A DNA stretch of 53,473 nt from Acidobacteriota bacterium (GTDB lineage: Bacteria > Acidobacteriota > Vicinamibacteria > Marinacidobacterales > Marinacidobacteraceae). Where the stretch lies: the NCBI GenBank assembly GCA_022822745.1, contig JAJEAO010000056.1, positions 1 through 53,473 of the forward strand. The letters run 5' to 3'. Shown in pieces: positions 45,173 through 53,473 of this stretch. Numbering within the stretch: position 1 is the first letter of the stretch; every line of letters begins with the position of its first letter. Below the pieces are notes generated by a model, which saw only the letters and a program-made list of their open reading frames with translations, was not told the DNA's origin and searched no databases. The position numbers were made by a program, and so were the translations under genes.

Positions 45173-45559
45173 ATGGACCGCACGACGGAAGTCAGGCATC
45201 TTCGCTGGGATGCCATGGAGAAGGAGCGGCTCAACGAGCGGCTCTCGCGCCGGATCGTGACCGGCGAGCGGGCCATGCTCACGCAGGTCTATCTGGACGA
45301 GGGAGCGATCGTTCCGATGCACTCGCACGAGAACGAGCAGATCACCTGGGTCGTGAAGGGAGCTCTCCGGTTCTGGATCGGGACCGAGGACTCCGAGCCG
45401 GTGGATGTCCGGGCCGGCGAAGTCCTCGTGCTGCCGTCCCGGGTTCCCCACAAGGCGCTCGCCCTCGAGGACACGCTCGACGTGGACATCTTCACGCCGC
45501 CCCGACAGGACTGGCTGGACGGTTCGGACGCCTATCTCAGGGATCCGGAGTCGGCATGA
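45173..45559 (+). CDS. Small cupin-domain protein
   Basis: A 128-residue single-domain cupin. Motif 1 is GAIVPMHSHENEQITWVVKG (two His, Glu) and motif 2 is AGEVLVLPSRVPHKA (His), which together ligate one metal. ATG 45173 is chosen because AAAGGAG is about 12 bases upstream; an in-frame ATG at 45140 is less well placed. Function could be a dioxygenase, isomerase or regulatory metabolite sensor; no more can be said. The stop overlaps a tiny ORF (ATGA). Confidence 0.82.
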   Translation: MDRTTEVRHLRWDAMEKERLNERLSRRIVTGERAMLTQVYLDEGAIVPMHSHENEQITWVVKGALRFWIGTEDSEPVDVRAGEVLVLPSRVPHKALALEDTLDVDIFTPPRQDWLDGSDAYLRDPESA

Positions 45560-45606
45560 GCCGCACCCGCCCCCTCGTCCGCTTCTCCGCCGAGCCGGTC
45601 GGCTGA
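45556..45606 (+). CDS. Possible 16-residue coupling ORF
   Basis: ATG at 45556 overlaps the cupin stop (ATGA); the frame encodes MSRTRPLVRFSAEPVG and its TGA (45604-45606) overlaps the ATG of the next gene (TGATG). The two exact overlaps bridge cupin and hydrolase, so ribosomes could pass from one to the other. May be a leader/coupling peptide or a remnant. Coding not proven. Confidence 0.35.
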   Translation: MSRTRPLVRFSAEPVG

Positions 45607-47909
45607 TGCACCAGCGGTTCCGCATTTTTGCGGCGGGGGCGGCGCTCGCCGTCCTGGCGGTGATCCCGCTCTATGCCCTCGGCGTGGTGGCCTTCGGCCT
45701 GGTGGAGAGCGCGGCGCTCGGCGCCGTGATCGGCATCGTCGGCGCCGTCGCGGCGCTGGGGGCCAGCTTCTTCGTCCTGAACGCGGCGGGAAAGGCCGTC
45801 GCCTGGGTGGGGCGCGATTCCATCGTCGTGCTGGGCGCCACCGTCGCGAGCCTGCTGCTGCTCCGCGAATTCGTGGTCGGCTGGCCTTCGATCCTGGTTC
45901 CCGGGCTGCTGGTCGTCGTCGTCGTCGGCCCGTTCCTCGTCGGCTCCGGCGCCGCCATGTTCCTGATGCGTCCCAACCGCCTGGCGCAGCGGCTCGGCCC
46001 GCTGGTGGCGGTCGCCGGCGCCGGGTGCCTGGCGTGGGGGCTCGGCTGGGCGCTCTCGTCCGGGTCCGACCCGTTCCCCCGGTCCCCGCTGGCGCAGCCG
46101 GATCCGGTGGAGGAGGTGCGCCTCGACCCGGCCGACCGCGGAACCTACCGGGTTTCGAGCTTCACCTACGGAAGCGGGTCGGACGAGCGCCGCCCCGAGT
46201 TCGGGTCCGAGGCGAACATCACGACCTCGCCCGTGGACCTCTCCGTCGTCCTGCCGGAGTGGCGGGGATTCCGGGCCACCCACCGGGAATGGTGGTGGGG
46301 GTTCGGGATCGACGAGGCGCCCCGGAACGGCCGGGTCGAGCTGCCCGAAGTCGAAGCCGGGGATCGCCGGCCGATCGCCCTCATCGTCCACGGAAACCAC
46401 CGGATGGACGACTTCTCGGACGAGGGGTACGCCTACCTGACCCGCCTCCTCGCCAGCCACGGAATCGTCGCCATCTCGGTGGACGCCAACTTCCTGAACG
46501 GAACCTGGTCGGGCGACTTCGGGGGCCGGGAGATGCCGGCGCGCGCCATCCTCCTCCTCGAGCACCTCCGTCAGCTCCGGGAGTGGAGCCGGAACCCCCG
46601 GTCCGCCTTCTACAACCGGCTCGACTTCGACCGCGTCGCGCTGCTCGGGCACTCCCGCGGGGGCGAGGCGGCCGCCATCGCGACCGCGTTCAACGACCTC
46701 GCCCGCTTTCCCGATGACGCCGGGTTCGAGTTCGATTACGGCTTCGGCATCGAGGCGGTCGTGGCCATCGCGCAGATCGATCGCCGCTATTCGCGGCGCA
46801 TCGAGCTGGAGAACGTGCACTTCCTCGCCCTGCAGGGGTCCTACGACACGGACGAGCCCAGCTTCCACGGGTTGCGCCAGTTCCACCGGATCCGGTTTCG
46901 CCCGCCCGGCGCCGGCGACGCCCGGGCCCCGCGCGCGCTCCCGTTCTGGATCAAGGCGGGCCTCGTGGCGCACGGAGCGAACCACGGGCAGTTCAACTCG
47001 ACCTGGGGCATGGACAGCGGCTACCCGGGCCGGTTCTGGCTGAACCGGGCGCCGCTCATGTCTTCCGCCGATCAGCGGATGATCGCCGCGGTGTATGTCT
47101 CGGCGTTCCTCCGCGCCACGCTTCTCGGGGAGGAACAGTTCGTGCCGCTGCTCCAGGACTACCGATCCGGCCGCCGGCACCTCCCCGAGACGCTCTATCA
47201 GAGCCAGTACCGCGATTCGTTCACGACGTCGCTGGCCGACTTCGAGGAGGATCTCGACGTCCACACCGCCTCCATCCCGGGGTCCATGCTGGAGATCCGC
47301 GGATTCGCGGGCTGGGGCGAGGAGGAGATCCTGTTTCGCGACGGCTCGAAGCAGGGCGCATCGGCGGTCCGACTCGAGATCGGGGGAGCCGGAACCACGG
47401 ATCCGGTCGTCGAACTCCGCCTGGCGGAGGGTCTCGCTCCGCGGGCGGACAGCGCGCTCGTCCTGTCGCTCGCGTGGAATCCGCGCCCGCCGGACCCCGC
47501 CCCCGATGGAGAGTGGCCCCGGCCGCCGCTCACGATGACGGCGCGGCTCCTGTTCAGCGGAGGCGCGGAAGGCCCGGAGCTCCCGGTCGCTTCCGTCCGC
47601 TCTCCGGAGCCGCCGGTGGCCGTGCGCTTCCTCAAGTCGCGCCGGCTGAACCGGCAGCGCTACCGGCGGGACATCGAGTGGATTCCGCAGACCGTGGTGA
47701 TCCCGTGGGTGAGGCTGACGCCGGCGGCGGCGCTCATCGCCGATCCGCCGGTCCCCGAGCTGATCGCGGGGGCGGCTCCGCGCCGGTTCGCTCCGGGCGG
47801 TCCTTCGGTCGAGGTCGTCGGACTCCGGTTCCGGTTCGACCGGTCCGTCGCCGGGGAGGTGCTCCTCGACGACATCGCGCTGCGCCGGATCCCCCCCGGC
47901 GAGTCCTGA
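45606..47909 (+). CDS. Large membrane-anchored alpha/beta hydrolase
   Basis: A 767-residue protein. The first ~160 residues hold about five membrane helices (IFAAGAALAVLAVIPLYALG onward). The soluble part has the alpha/beta hydrolase core: ALIVHGNHRM, ISVDANFLNG and nucleophile elbow GHSRGGEAA (Ser350), then HGANHGQF, which probably supplies the catalytic His. The C-terminal ~250 residues (from about 500) are beta-rich and unknown. Length well above ordinary hydrolases (250-350). Resembles lipase/esterase-like proteins of unknown substrate with an unusual N-terminal membrane domain. Starts at ATG 45606, coupled to the mini-ORF. Confidence 0.82.
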   Translation: MHQRFRIFAAGAALAVLAVIPLYALGVVAFGLVESAALGAVIGIVGAVAALGASFFVLNAAGKAVAWVGRDSIVVLGATVASLLLLREFVVGWPSILVPGLLVVVVVGPFLVGSGAAMFLMRPNRLAQRLGPLVAVAGAGCLAWGLGWALSSGSDPFPRSPLAQPDPVEEVRLDPADRGTYRVSSFTYGSGSDERRPEFGSEANITTSPVDLSVVLPEWRGFRATHREWWWGFGIDEAPRNGRVELPEVEAGDRRPIALIVHGNHRMDDFSDEGYAYLTRLLASHGIVAISVDANFLNGTWSGDFGGREMPARAILLLEHLRQLREWSRNPRSAFYNRLDFDRVALLGHSRGGEAAAIATAFNDLARFPDDAGFEFDYGFGIEAVVAIAQIDRRYSRRIELENVHFLALQGSYDTDEPSFHGLRQFHRIRFRPPGAGDARAPRALPFWIKAGLVAHGANHGQFNSTWGMDSGYPGRFWLNRAPLMSSADQRMIAAVYVSAFLRATLLGEEQFVPLLQDYRSGRRHLPETLYQSQYRDSFTTSLADFEEDLDVHTASIPGSMLEIRGFAGWGEEEILFRDGSKQGASAVRLEIGGAGTTDPVVELRLAEGLAPRADSALVLSLAWNPRPPDPAPDGEWPRPPLTMTARLLFSGGAEGPELPVASVRSPEPPVAVRFLKSRRLNRQRYRRDIEWIPQTVVIPWVRLTPAAALIADPPVPELIAGAAPRRFAPGGPSVEVVGLRFRFDRSVAGEVLLDDIALRRIPPGES

Positions 47910-47933
47910 CGGACCCGGGGGCGCGACCGATCG

Positions 47934-48671
47934 GTGACGGCTCGGCTCGGGGTCCGGGTGCGCGGCCCGGACGAGCTGCTGCCGCCGCGACCGGCGCCGC
48001 CGGCGAACCGCCCGGCGATCACGGTGAGCTACGCGGAGAGTCTCGACGGGTCGCTCGCGCAGAACCCGGGGGAACCGCTGCGTCTCAGCGGTTCGGAGTC
48101 GCTCGAATTCACCCACCGGCTTCGGGCCGCCCACGACGCGATCCTCGTCGGGATCGGAACCGTTCTCGCCGACGACCCGCGCCTGAATGTCCGCCGCGCC
48201 GCCGGACAGAACCCGCTCCCGGTGGTCCTCGACAGCCGGTTGCGCATGCCGCCCGCGGTCCGGCTGCTCGATTCGGAGGGCGCCCGCGTCCTCGTCGCGG
48301 GGACCGCGGGGGCTCCGGCGAAGGCGCGCGAGACGCTCGAGGCCCGGGGCGCGACCGTGCTCGTCCTGCCTTCGGATGACGGGCGGGTGCCGCTCCGGGC
48401 GCTGTGCCGCGCCCTCCGCGCCCGAGGCGTGAAGCGCCTGCTCGTGGAGGGGGGAGGGCAGGTCCTGACCAGTTTCTTCGGCGAGCGCCTCGTGGACCAC
48501 GTCGTGATCACGGTCGCCCCGACGCTGGTCGGCGGCGAGCCGGCCCTGTTTCGGATGGGGGCGCCGGTGGAGCTGGAGGGGCTCCGCTGGGCCCGTCTCG
48601 GCGACGACCTGGTGTTCTGCGGCCGTCCGCGCTTCGAGGATCCGCCGCGGACCGGGGACGGGGAGCGCTGA
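47934..48671 (+). CDS. RibD C-terminal-like / dihydrofolate reductase-family NADPH reductase
   Basis: A 245-residue reductase of the RibD C-terminal (RibD_C) fold. The N-terminus shows ITVSYAESLDGSLA, LSGSESLEFTHRLRAAHDAI and VGIGTVLADDPRLNVR, all conserved in RibD reductases, with LVEGGGQVLTSF and VAPTLVGG at the C-terminus. It lacks the deaminase domain, so it would reduce a ribosylated pyrimidine or a pterin-like compound rather than perform both RibD steps. GTG at 47934. The stop overlaps the MDR gene (TGATG). A pterin or flavin role is suggested but not proven. Confidence 0.82.
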   Translation: MTARLGVRVRGPDELLPPRPAPPANRPAITVSYAESLDGSLAQNPGEPLRLSGSESLEFTHRLRAAHDAILVGIGTVLADDPRLNVRRAAGQNPLPVVLDSRLRMPPAVRLLDSEGARVLVAGTAGAPAKARETLEARGATVLVLPSDDGRVPLRALCRALRARGVKRLLVEGGGQVLTSFFGERLVDHVVITVAPTLVGGEPALFRMGAPVELEGLRWARLGDDLVFCGRPRFEDPPRTGDGER

Positions 48672-49747
48672 TGCGGTCCGGCGCCATCGGATCTCCGGAG
48701 CGTCTCGCGGTCTGGTTCGAGGGCCCCGGACGGGTCGCGGTGCGGCGCGACGCCTGTCCGCCGCCCGGGAGCGGAGAAGTGCGGGTTCGGGGCCGCCTCT
48801 CCGCGATCAGCGCCGGCACCGAGCTCGCGGCCCTCGCCGGTCGTCTCGACCCGGATCTGCCCCGCGACGACACGCTGGCCGCCCTGCGGGGGGGCAGTTT
48901 CCGGTTCCCGTTCCAGTACGGCTACGCCAGCGTGGGGCAGGTCGAGGCCTGGGGGCCGGGCGTCCCCGAGGGGGCTCCCCGACCGGGGCGGCTGGTCTTC
49001 GCGTTCGCGCCCCACCAGACGGTGTTCCGGATCCCCGCCGGCGAGGCCTTGCCGGTGCCAGAAGGGATCCCCGAGGAGCGCGCCGCGCTGTTTCCCTACC
49101 TCGAAACCGCGGTGAACCTGCTTCTCGACGGCCCCCCGCGGGCGGGGGAGCGGGTCGCGGTCGTCGGGCAGGGAGCGCTGGGACTCGCGCTCACCGCGCT
49201 GCTCGCCCGGTATCCGCTCGGCGGCCTCGTGACCGTCGAGCCCCGGGCGGCTCGCCGTTCGCTCTCGCTCGAGTTCGGCGCTCCCGCGTCCCTCTCGCCC
49301 GCCGCCGGCGAAGAGGCGCTCCGGGACGCGCTCGGCGGGCGGGCCGAGCTCGTCTTCGAGGTCTCGGGCGCCGAAGCCGGGCTCGATCTGGCGATCCGGC
49401 TCGCCGCCCGGGATGGACGGGTCGTCGTCGGGTCGTGGCTCGCGGGCGGACGCGCGCGCCTTGATCTCGGCGGCTGGTTCCACCGGGGACGGGTGCGCCT
49501 GATCTCCAGCCAGGTGAGCCGACTCCCGCCTCTCGGACCCGGCTGGACGATCGCCCGGCGGCGCGCCTTCGTCTGGTCGCTGCTCCGGATGACGGCCCTC
49601 GAACAGCTCGTGGGCCTGCGGGTTCCGTTCCCGGAAGCGCCCCGCGCCTACGCCGCGCTCGCGGCGGGGGAGGCGGTGGCGGCGCTGCTCGACTCGGTCG
49701 GCGCCGCGCCATCCGCCCGCTCGTCGCGCTCCGCCAGCCACCGATAG
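48671..49747 (+). CDS. MDR-superfamily oxidoreductase without zinc ligands
   Basis: A 358-residue medium-chain dehydrogenase/reductase. A Rossmann segment VAVVGQGALGLALTALLA (about 160-180) and the SAISAGTELA opening mark the family. The catalytic zinc site (GHE..G) and the four structural cysteines are absent. Coupled to the RibD-like reductase by a TGATG overlap, so the pair may act on the same pathway. The last ~33 codons (49648-49747) overlap the 3' end of ppk1 on the other strand. Confidence 0.82.
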   Translation: MRSGAIGSPERLAVWFEGPGRVAVRRDACPPPGSGEVRVRGRLSAISAGTELAALAGRLDPDLPRDDTLAALRGGSFRFPFQYGYASVGQVEAWGPGVPEGAPRPGRLVFAFAPHQTVFRIPAGEALPVPEGIPEERAALFPYLETAVNLLLDGPPRAGERVAVVGQGALGLALTALLARYPLGGLVTVEPRAARRSLSLEFGAPASLSPAAGEEALRDALGGRAELVFEVSGAEAGLDLAIRLAARDGRVVVGSWLAGGRARLDLGGWFHRGRVRLISSQVSRLPPLGPGWTIARRRAFVWSLLRMTALEQLVGLRVPFPEAPRAYAALAAGEAVAALLDSVGAAPSARSSRSASHR

Positions 49748-51762
49748 ATGGACTCCTGCGCCGGCCGACCGGGCCCCGCCGCCGACACCCGCTCGTTCAG
49801 TCCGAACGAGTCGTGCTTCCGCGCCTTGCGGTTGTCCCGCCACTGCAGGTCGAGGTAGCGCCGGAGCTGGGCCTGGATGGCCGGGTCGAGCACCGGGCAG
49901 GCGGCTTCGATGCGGCGGGAGAGGTTGCGGGGCATCCAGTCGCTCGAGGCGAGGAAGTAGAGAGGGTCGCCGCCGTTGCCGAAGACGAGGATCCGGGAGT
50001 GCTCCAGGTACCGGTCGAGGATCGAGATCGCGCGGAAGTTCCTGGCGGCGAACTCGTCCGCCGGGATGGCGAACGTGCCCCGCACGATGAGCCGGACGTC
50101 CACGCCGGCGTCCACTGCCTCGCGCAGGAGGTCCACGATCTCGGCGTCGGACAGGTGGTTCAGCTTGGCTTCCACGAGCGCCGGCTCCCCGGCGCGGGCG
50201 CGTTCGATCTCGGCCCGGATCAGCTCGCGGAGCCGGGGGCGGAGGGACCACGGGGCAACGAGCAGATGCGTCGTCTTCCGGGACTTGTAGGAACGCCGAA
50301 TGACGCGGAAGAGCTGGCGGATGTCCTCGCAGATGCCCCGATGCGCCGTGAGGAGGAAATGGTCGGCGTAGATGTTCGCCGTCTTCTCGTTCAGGTTGCC
50401 GGTCCCGACGAAGGCGTAGAGGGAGCGCTTCCGGCGTTCGCTTCGCTCGATCAGACCCATCTTGGAGTGGATCTTGAGCCCCGGGGGCCCGAACACCACC
50501 GTGACCCCCTCGCGGCTCAGTTCGTCGGCGAACTCGATGTTCGAGCTCTCGTCGAAGCGCGCGGTGAGCTCGACGACCGCGGTGACGCGCTTCCCGTTCC
50601 GGACCGCGTTCACGAGAGCGCGGACGATGCCCGAGTTCTTCGCGACCCGGTAGAGCGTGACCCGGATGCGCCGGACCTTGGGATCGATCGCGGCTTCCCG
50701 AAGGAGGTCGATGATGTAGGAGAACCGCTGGTACGGCGTGTGGATCAGGAAATCCCGCCGCCGCATCGCGCGCATCACGGAGCGGCTGCGATCCAGTTCG
50801 GGAATCCCGAGGCTCGGCCATTTCTCGTACTGGAGGTTCCGGTCCGGCCGGGGAAAACTGATGAAATCCTTGAAGTTGTGGTGCCGTCCGCCGGGGACCA
50901 GGGTCCGGGGGTCACTCACCTGGAGTCCCCGGCAGACCATGGTCAGCAGGTCGTCCGGCATCGTCTCGTCGTACACGAGGCGCACCAGCCGGGCGGTGCG
51001 GCGGCGCTTGACGCTCGCCTCCACCCGCTGCATCAGGCTGTCCTTGACGTTCCCTTCGAGGGTGAGCCCGGCGTCGCGGGTCAGCTTCACGACGAACCCG
51101 GTCGCGGACTTGACCTTGAAGATGGAGAAGACCTCGCGCAGCCGGTGGCGGATCACGTCCTCGAGGAGGATGATCGTGGTTCCGTCCCGTTCGTCGGGAA
51201 GGCGCACGAAGCGGGGCGCCGAGCGGGTGGGAACATCCACCATCGCGTAGGTCGGGCGGCGGTGTTTCCTGCGCAGCACCCGGACGCCGAGATAGATGTT
51301 GCGCTCGTCCAGGCTGAGCGCGCGCTCCGCGCTGCGGAGGATGATGGGCGTCAGGTAGGGGCGGACCTTCCGATCGAAGAAGTCGGCCACGAAGGCGGAC
51401 TGCTCGTCGGTGAGCTCCCGCTCGGTGATGATCCGGATGCCGCGGTCGTCGAGGCGGTCGAGCACCTCGTGGTAGGTGCGCAGGAAACTGGACTGGTCGC
51501 GCAGGATGCGGCGCTGGATCTCCGAGAGCAGCGTCGCGGCGGTCTCGCCCCGGATGCCGCGTCGCTCGCTCACCTTGCGCTGCAGATTCGCGACCCGGAC
51601 CCGATAGAACTCGTCCTGGTTGCGCGAGAAGATCCCGAGGAACCGGAGCCGCTCGAGGAGCGGCACCGACTCGTCCCGCGCTTCCTGGAGCACGCGCGCA
51701 TTGAACGCGAGCTGCGAAAGCTCGCGCGGAATCCGTTCGATGGAGGATCGGTACTTGGCCAT
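49648..51762 (-). CDS. ppk1: Polyphosphate kinase PPK1
   Basis: Makes polyphosphate from ATP in the cytoplasm or at the membrane (704 residues, normal length). Recognised by FLGIFSRNQDEFYRVRVA, IPELDRSRSVM, DFLIHTPYQRFSYI, LKIHSKMGLIE with the autophosphorylated His (about 432), and YLEHSRILVFGNGGD with the second His. The tail after SIYRWLAERDERA is a low-complexity Ala/Ser extension overlapping the convergent MDR gene. ATG at 51762. The polyphosphate partner gene ppx is not in this window. Confidence 0.94.
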   Translation of the reverse strand: MAKYRSSIERIPRELSQLAFNARVLQEARDESVPLLERLRFLGIFSRNQDEFYRVRVANLQRKVSERRGIRGETAATLLSEIQRRILRDQSSFLRTYHEVLDRLDDRGIRIITERELTDEQSAFVADFFDRKVRPYLTPIILRSAERALSLDERNIYLGVRVLRRKHRRPTYAMVDVPTRSAPRFVRLPDERDGTTIILLEDVIRHRLREVFSIFKVKSATGFVVKLTRDAGLTLEGNVKDSLMQRVEASVKRRRTARLVRLVYDETMPDDLLTMVCRGLQVSDPRTLVPGGRHHNFKDFISFPRPDRNLQYEKWPSLGIPELDRSRSVMRAMRRRDFLIHTPYQRFSYIIDLLREAAIDPKVRRIRVTLYRVAKNSGIVRALVNAVRNGKRVTAVVELTARFDESSNIEFADELSREGVTVVFGPPGLKIHSKMGLIERSERRKRSLYAFVGTGNLNEKTANIYADHFLLTAHRGICEDIRQLFRVIRRSYKSRKTTHLLVAPWSLRPRLRELIRAEIERARAGEPALVEAKLNHLSDAEIVDLLREAVDAGVDVRLIVRGTFAIPADEFAARNFRAISILDRYLEHSRILVFGNGGDPLYFLASSDWMPRNLSRRIEAACPVLDPAIQAQLRRYLDLQWRDNRKARKHDSFGLNERVSAAGPGRPAQESIYRWLAERDERADGAAPTESSSAATASPAASAA

Positions 51763-51839
51763 GGGACGCGATGGAGAGCGAGGGAACAGGGCGCCGAACG
51801 GCCGGGCTGCGGGCGGGCGCGGGTGCTTAGACTAACCGA

Positions 51840-52664
51840 ATGAACGGGCCGCGCGCCGGTGGCTGGGCCCTCGTAACCGGAGCCTCCACGGGAATCGGGC
51901 GCGAGATCGCGCGCCTCGCCGCCCGCGATGGATGGTCCGTGGTGGCGGTGGCGCGGACCCGTTCCCTGCTCGAGGAGCTGGCCGCCGATCTGGGAGCGCG
52001 GCGCGGGGTGGAAGTCCTTCCGATCGCCGCGGATCTGACCGAGCCCGGAGCGGCCGACCGGGTCTTCGACGAAACCAGGCGCCGCGGGATCGAAGTGGAC
52101 TTTCTGGTGAACAACGCGGGCGTCGGGTTCAGCGGGTGGTTCCACGAGACCGCGTCGCGGCGCCACCGGGTCATGGTTTCGCTGAACGTGGGCGCGCTGG
52201 TGGAGCTGACCAGCCTCGTCATCCCCGGGATGGTGGAGCGGGGTCGCGGCCGGATCCTGAACGTTGGCTCGGCCGCTGGCTTCGTGCCCGGCCTCGGGTT
52301 CACGACCTACGCCGCCACGAAGAGCTTCGTCCTCTACTTCACCGAGGGGCTGGCGGCCGAGCTCCGCGGGACCGGAGTGACGGCGAGCCTGCTGGCCCCG
52401 GCCGCCGTGGCCACGCCGTTTCTCGACAAGGCGGGCATCCCCGAACCGCCGCGCTGGCAGCGCTGGTCCGTCGCCGACGCCCGCGATGTGGCCCGCGCCG
52501 GCTACCGGGGGGCGCTCCGCGGCCGCGTGCTCATCGTCCCCGGATTCGGCCTCCCGGTCGCGCTCCTGTCGCGGCTGTTCCCCCGCCGGAGCTGGCGCTG
52601 GATCGGGCGGCTGGTCGCCCGGCGTTTCCTCCGCAACCTGACCGCCCGGAAGGAGGAGTCATGA
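51840..52664 (+). CDS. Classical short-chain dehydrogenase/reductase
   Basis: A 274-residue SDR. NAD(P) motif TGASTGIG (residues 14-21), NNAG (about 90), catalytic Ser in LNVGSAAG and YAATK (Tyr and Lys). The C-terminal ~45 residues are rich in Arg and hydrophobic residues (LLSRLFPRRSWRW), suggesting membrane association. ATG 51840 lies 77 bases from the divergent ppk1 start. Substrate unknown. The stop overlaps the YbaK gene (ATGA). Confidence 0.87.
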   Translation: MNGPRAGGWALVTGASTGIGREIARLAARDGWSVVAVARTRSLLEELAADLGARRGVEVLPIAADLTEPGAADRVFDETRRRGIEVDFLVNNAGVGFSGWFHETASRRHRVMVSLNVGALVELTSLVIPGMVERGRGRILNVGSAAGFVPGLGFTTYAATKSFVLYFTEGLAAELRGTGVTASLLAPAAVATPFLDKAGIPEPPRWQRWSVADARDVARAGYRGALRGRVLIVPGFGLPVALLSRLFPRRSWRWIGRLVARRFLRNLTARKEES

Positions 52665-53155
52665 CGAACCCGTCCCCCGATCTGCCCGCCCATCGCCACC
52701 TCGACGCCCTCGGCCTTCCGTGGAAGCGTCGCGTGTTCCCGGCCTCGACCCCGAAGGGCGCGGCGTCCGTCGCGCGGGCGCTCGGGTTCCGGGAGCGCCA
52801 GATGGTGAAGACGCTCATCTTCCAGTCCGGAACCGGGGAGCGCGCCCTCGTCGCCGTCGGCGGGGATCAGAACGTCGTGTCGGGGCTCCTCAAGAAAGCC
52901 ATGGGGAACCGCAACATCCGCCTCGCCGCGCCCGATGCGGTGCTGGAGTTCACCGGCTACCGGATCGGCTCGATCCCCCCGTTCTCGTGGCAGCCGCCGG
53001 GCGCGAGAACCTTCCTCGACGCGGCGCTCCTCGACGAACCCGTTCTCGGGGTGGGCGCGGGGGTCTGGGGCGAGGAGATCCTGATCGCGCCCGCGGACCT
53101 GGTGCGCGCCGCTTCCGCGATCGTGGTGAACCTCACCCGCCGCCCCGGCCGCTGA
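52661..53155 (+). CDS. ybaK: YbaK/EbsC family aminoacyl-tRNA deacylase
   Basis: A 164-residue YbaK/prolyl-tRNA-editing-domain protein that hydrolyses mischarged tRNA (Cys-tRNA-Pro in the founding member). Recognised by MVKTLIFQSG with the conserved Lys, VGGDQNVV, and FTGYRIGSIPPF (the GxxPPF loop). Length normal for a free-standing editing protein. ATG 52661 is preceded by AAGGAGGAG and overlaps the SDR stop. Confidence 0.88.
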   Translation: MTNPSPDLPAHRHLDALGLPWKRRVFPASTPKGAASVARALGFRERQMVKTLIFQSGTGERALVAVGGDQNVVSGLLKKAMGNRNIRLAAPDAVLEFTGYRIGSIPPFSWQPPGARTFLDAALLDEPVLGVGAGVWGEEILIAPADLVRAASAIVVNLTRRPGR

Positions 53156-53473
53156 CGGGTCCGGATTGCGCCCGCCGCCGGACGCGGGTGTCTCGCTCCT
53201 TCTCGCCGACCTCGCTGCGAGGCAGGACGAACCCGGCCGGTAGAGCGCGCTACCGCTCTCGGAGGGCTCGCCCGAGAAGAGCGCCTTCGGCGAGACCGCT
53301 ACCCGGAAGTGAGGCTCTCTGCTCGATGGGATCTCTGATACCTTCGCTCAGGTAGTCCGTATTTTCTCGTCCCCCCCCCCAATTCCTGGAACTAGGAGTA
53401 TGCGCGACAGGAGTGGCCTACATCCGGCGTGAACCGAGCCGGGATCCCTATTTGGCCCCTACAGTACACGGTT
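53156..53473. other. Terminal 318-bp intergenic region with hairpins and a C10 run
   Basis: No convincing gene. The first half has short stem-loops, for example CTCGG with CCCGAG (around 53258-53276) and GGTAG with CTACC (53240-53255). A run of ten C lies at 53371-53380. From about 53330 the base composition is visibly less GC-rich than the rest of the window (ATTTTC, CTATTT), which could be a promoter region or the edge of a foreign segment. An AGGAGTATG near 53395 begins only an 11-codon frame. Confidence 0.5.

Noticed and set aside
45537-48500. Long minus-strand open frame (987 codons) opposite cupin and hydrolase genes
   Set aside because: Composition is Arg/Asp/Pro-rich shadow coding typical of high GC; no motifs, and the plus-strand genes are clear.
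48029-50821. Minus-strand frame of 930 codons across RibD-like, MDR and ppk1 genes
   Set aside because: Out of frame with ppk1 and antisense to the others; GC artefact.
53230-53300. tRNA-like segment (GGTAGAGCGC resembles a D-arm)
   Set aside because: No matching anticodon arm, T-arm (GGTTC) or acceptor stem can be built.

Overview
The window is a 53.5 kb, very GC-rich (about 70% by eye), densely packed bacterial chromosome segment. Genes are short-spaced and often overlap by 4 bases (GTGA, ATGA or CTGA junctions). GTG starts are common and two genes seem to start at CTG. Many products carry lipoprotein or Sec signals. The mix of amidohydrolase, NHL-repeat, DUF1343 and multi-RidA lipoproteins, a GH3/beta-lactamase fusion, a HupE/UreJ protein, FabI and PPK1 suggests a free-living or host-associated Gram-negative heterotroph. 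Gemmatimonadota or Acidobacteriota would fit, but this is an inference from gene flavour; there is no rRNA or other marker to prove it.

Layout. 0-4 kb (minus strand): a lipoprotein with three RidA domains runs directly into modA-modB-modC (molybdate uptake). 4.1-6.0 kb: diaminopimelate decarboxylase lysA and a coupled membrane protein. 6.3-14.4 kb: an accessory island with a minus-strand operon DUF6361 protein - phospholipase D-like nuclease - large SNF2-type helicase, and a divergent AAA ATPase/PD-(D/E)XK gene broken by a single-base frameshift. It looks like an antiviral or DNA-processing module of unnamed type. 14.4-14.9 kb: hairpin repeats. 14.9-24.8 kb: CPBP protease, small membrane proteins, an enlarged DNA ligase LigA with a duplicated zinc-finger/HhH module, amidase, fabI, a LeuA-type synthase and a Nudix/metallo-beta-lactamase fusion. 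24.9-29.2 kb: two secreted amidohydrolases and a dimethylarginine dimethylaminohydrolase-like enzyme. 29.2-35.6 kb: an AddB/AddA-type recombination helicase-nuclease pair in which the AddA nuclease lobe appears split off and degenerate. 35.6-36.1 kb: a large tandem array of the same repeat family seen at 0, 14.6 and 24.9 kb. 36.1-53.2 kb: peptidoglycan-recycling enzymes (GH3/serine-hydrolase fusion; NamZ-type DUF1343), NHL lipoprotein, HupE/UreJ protein, ilvE, an M50 protease, cupin, a membrane alpha/beta hydrolase, a RibD-like reductase with an MDR oxidoreductase, ppk1, an SDR and a YbaK deacylase.

The most unusual items are: the 46-bp-core repeat family placed only between genes; the DUF6361/PLD/helicase cassette; the split AddA; the LigA module duplication; the triple-RidA lipoprotein coupled to molybdate transport; a hairpin between the Shine-Dalgarno and start codon of fabI; and two probable CTG start codons. 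Functional calls are from motif reading alone; no database search was run.
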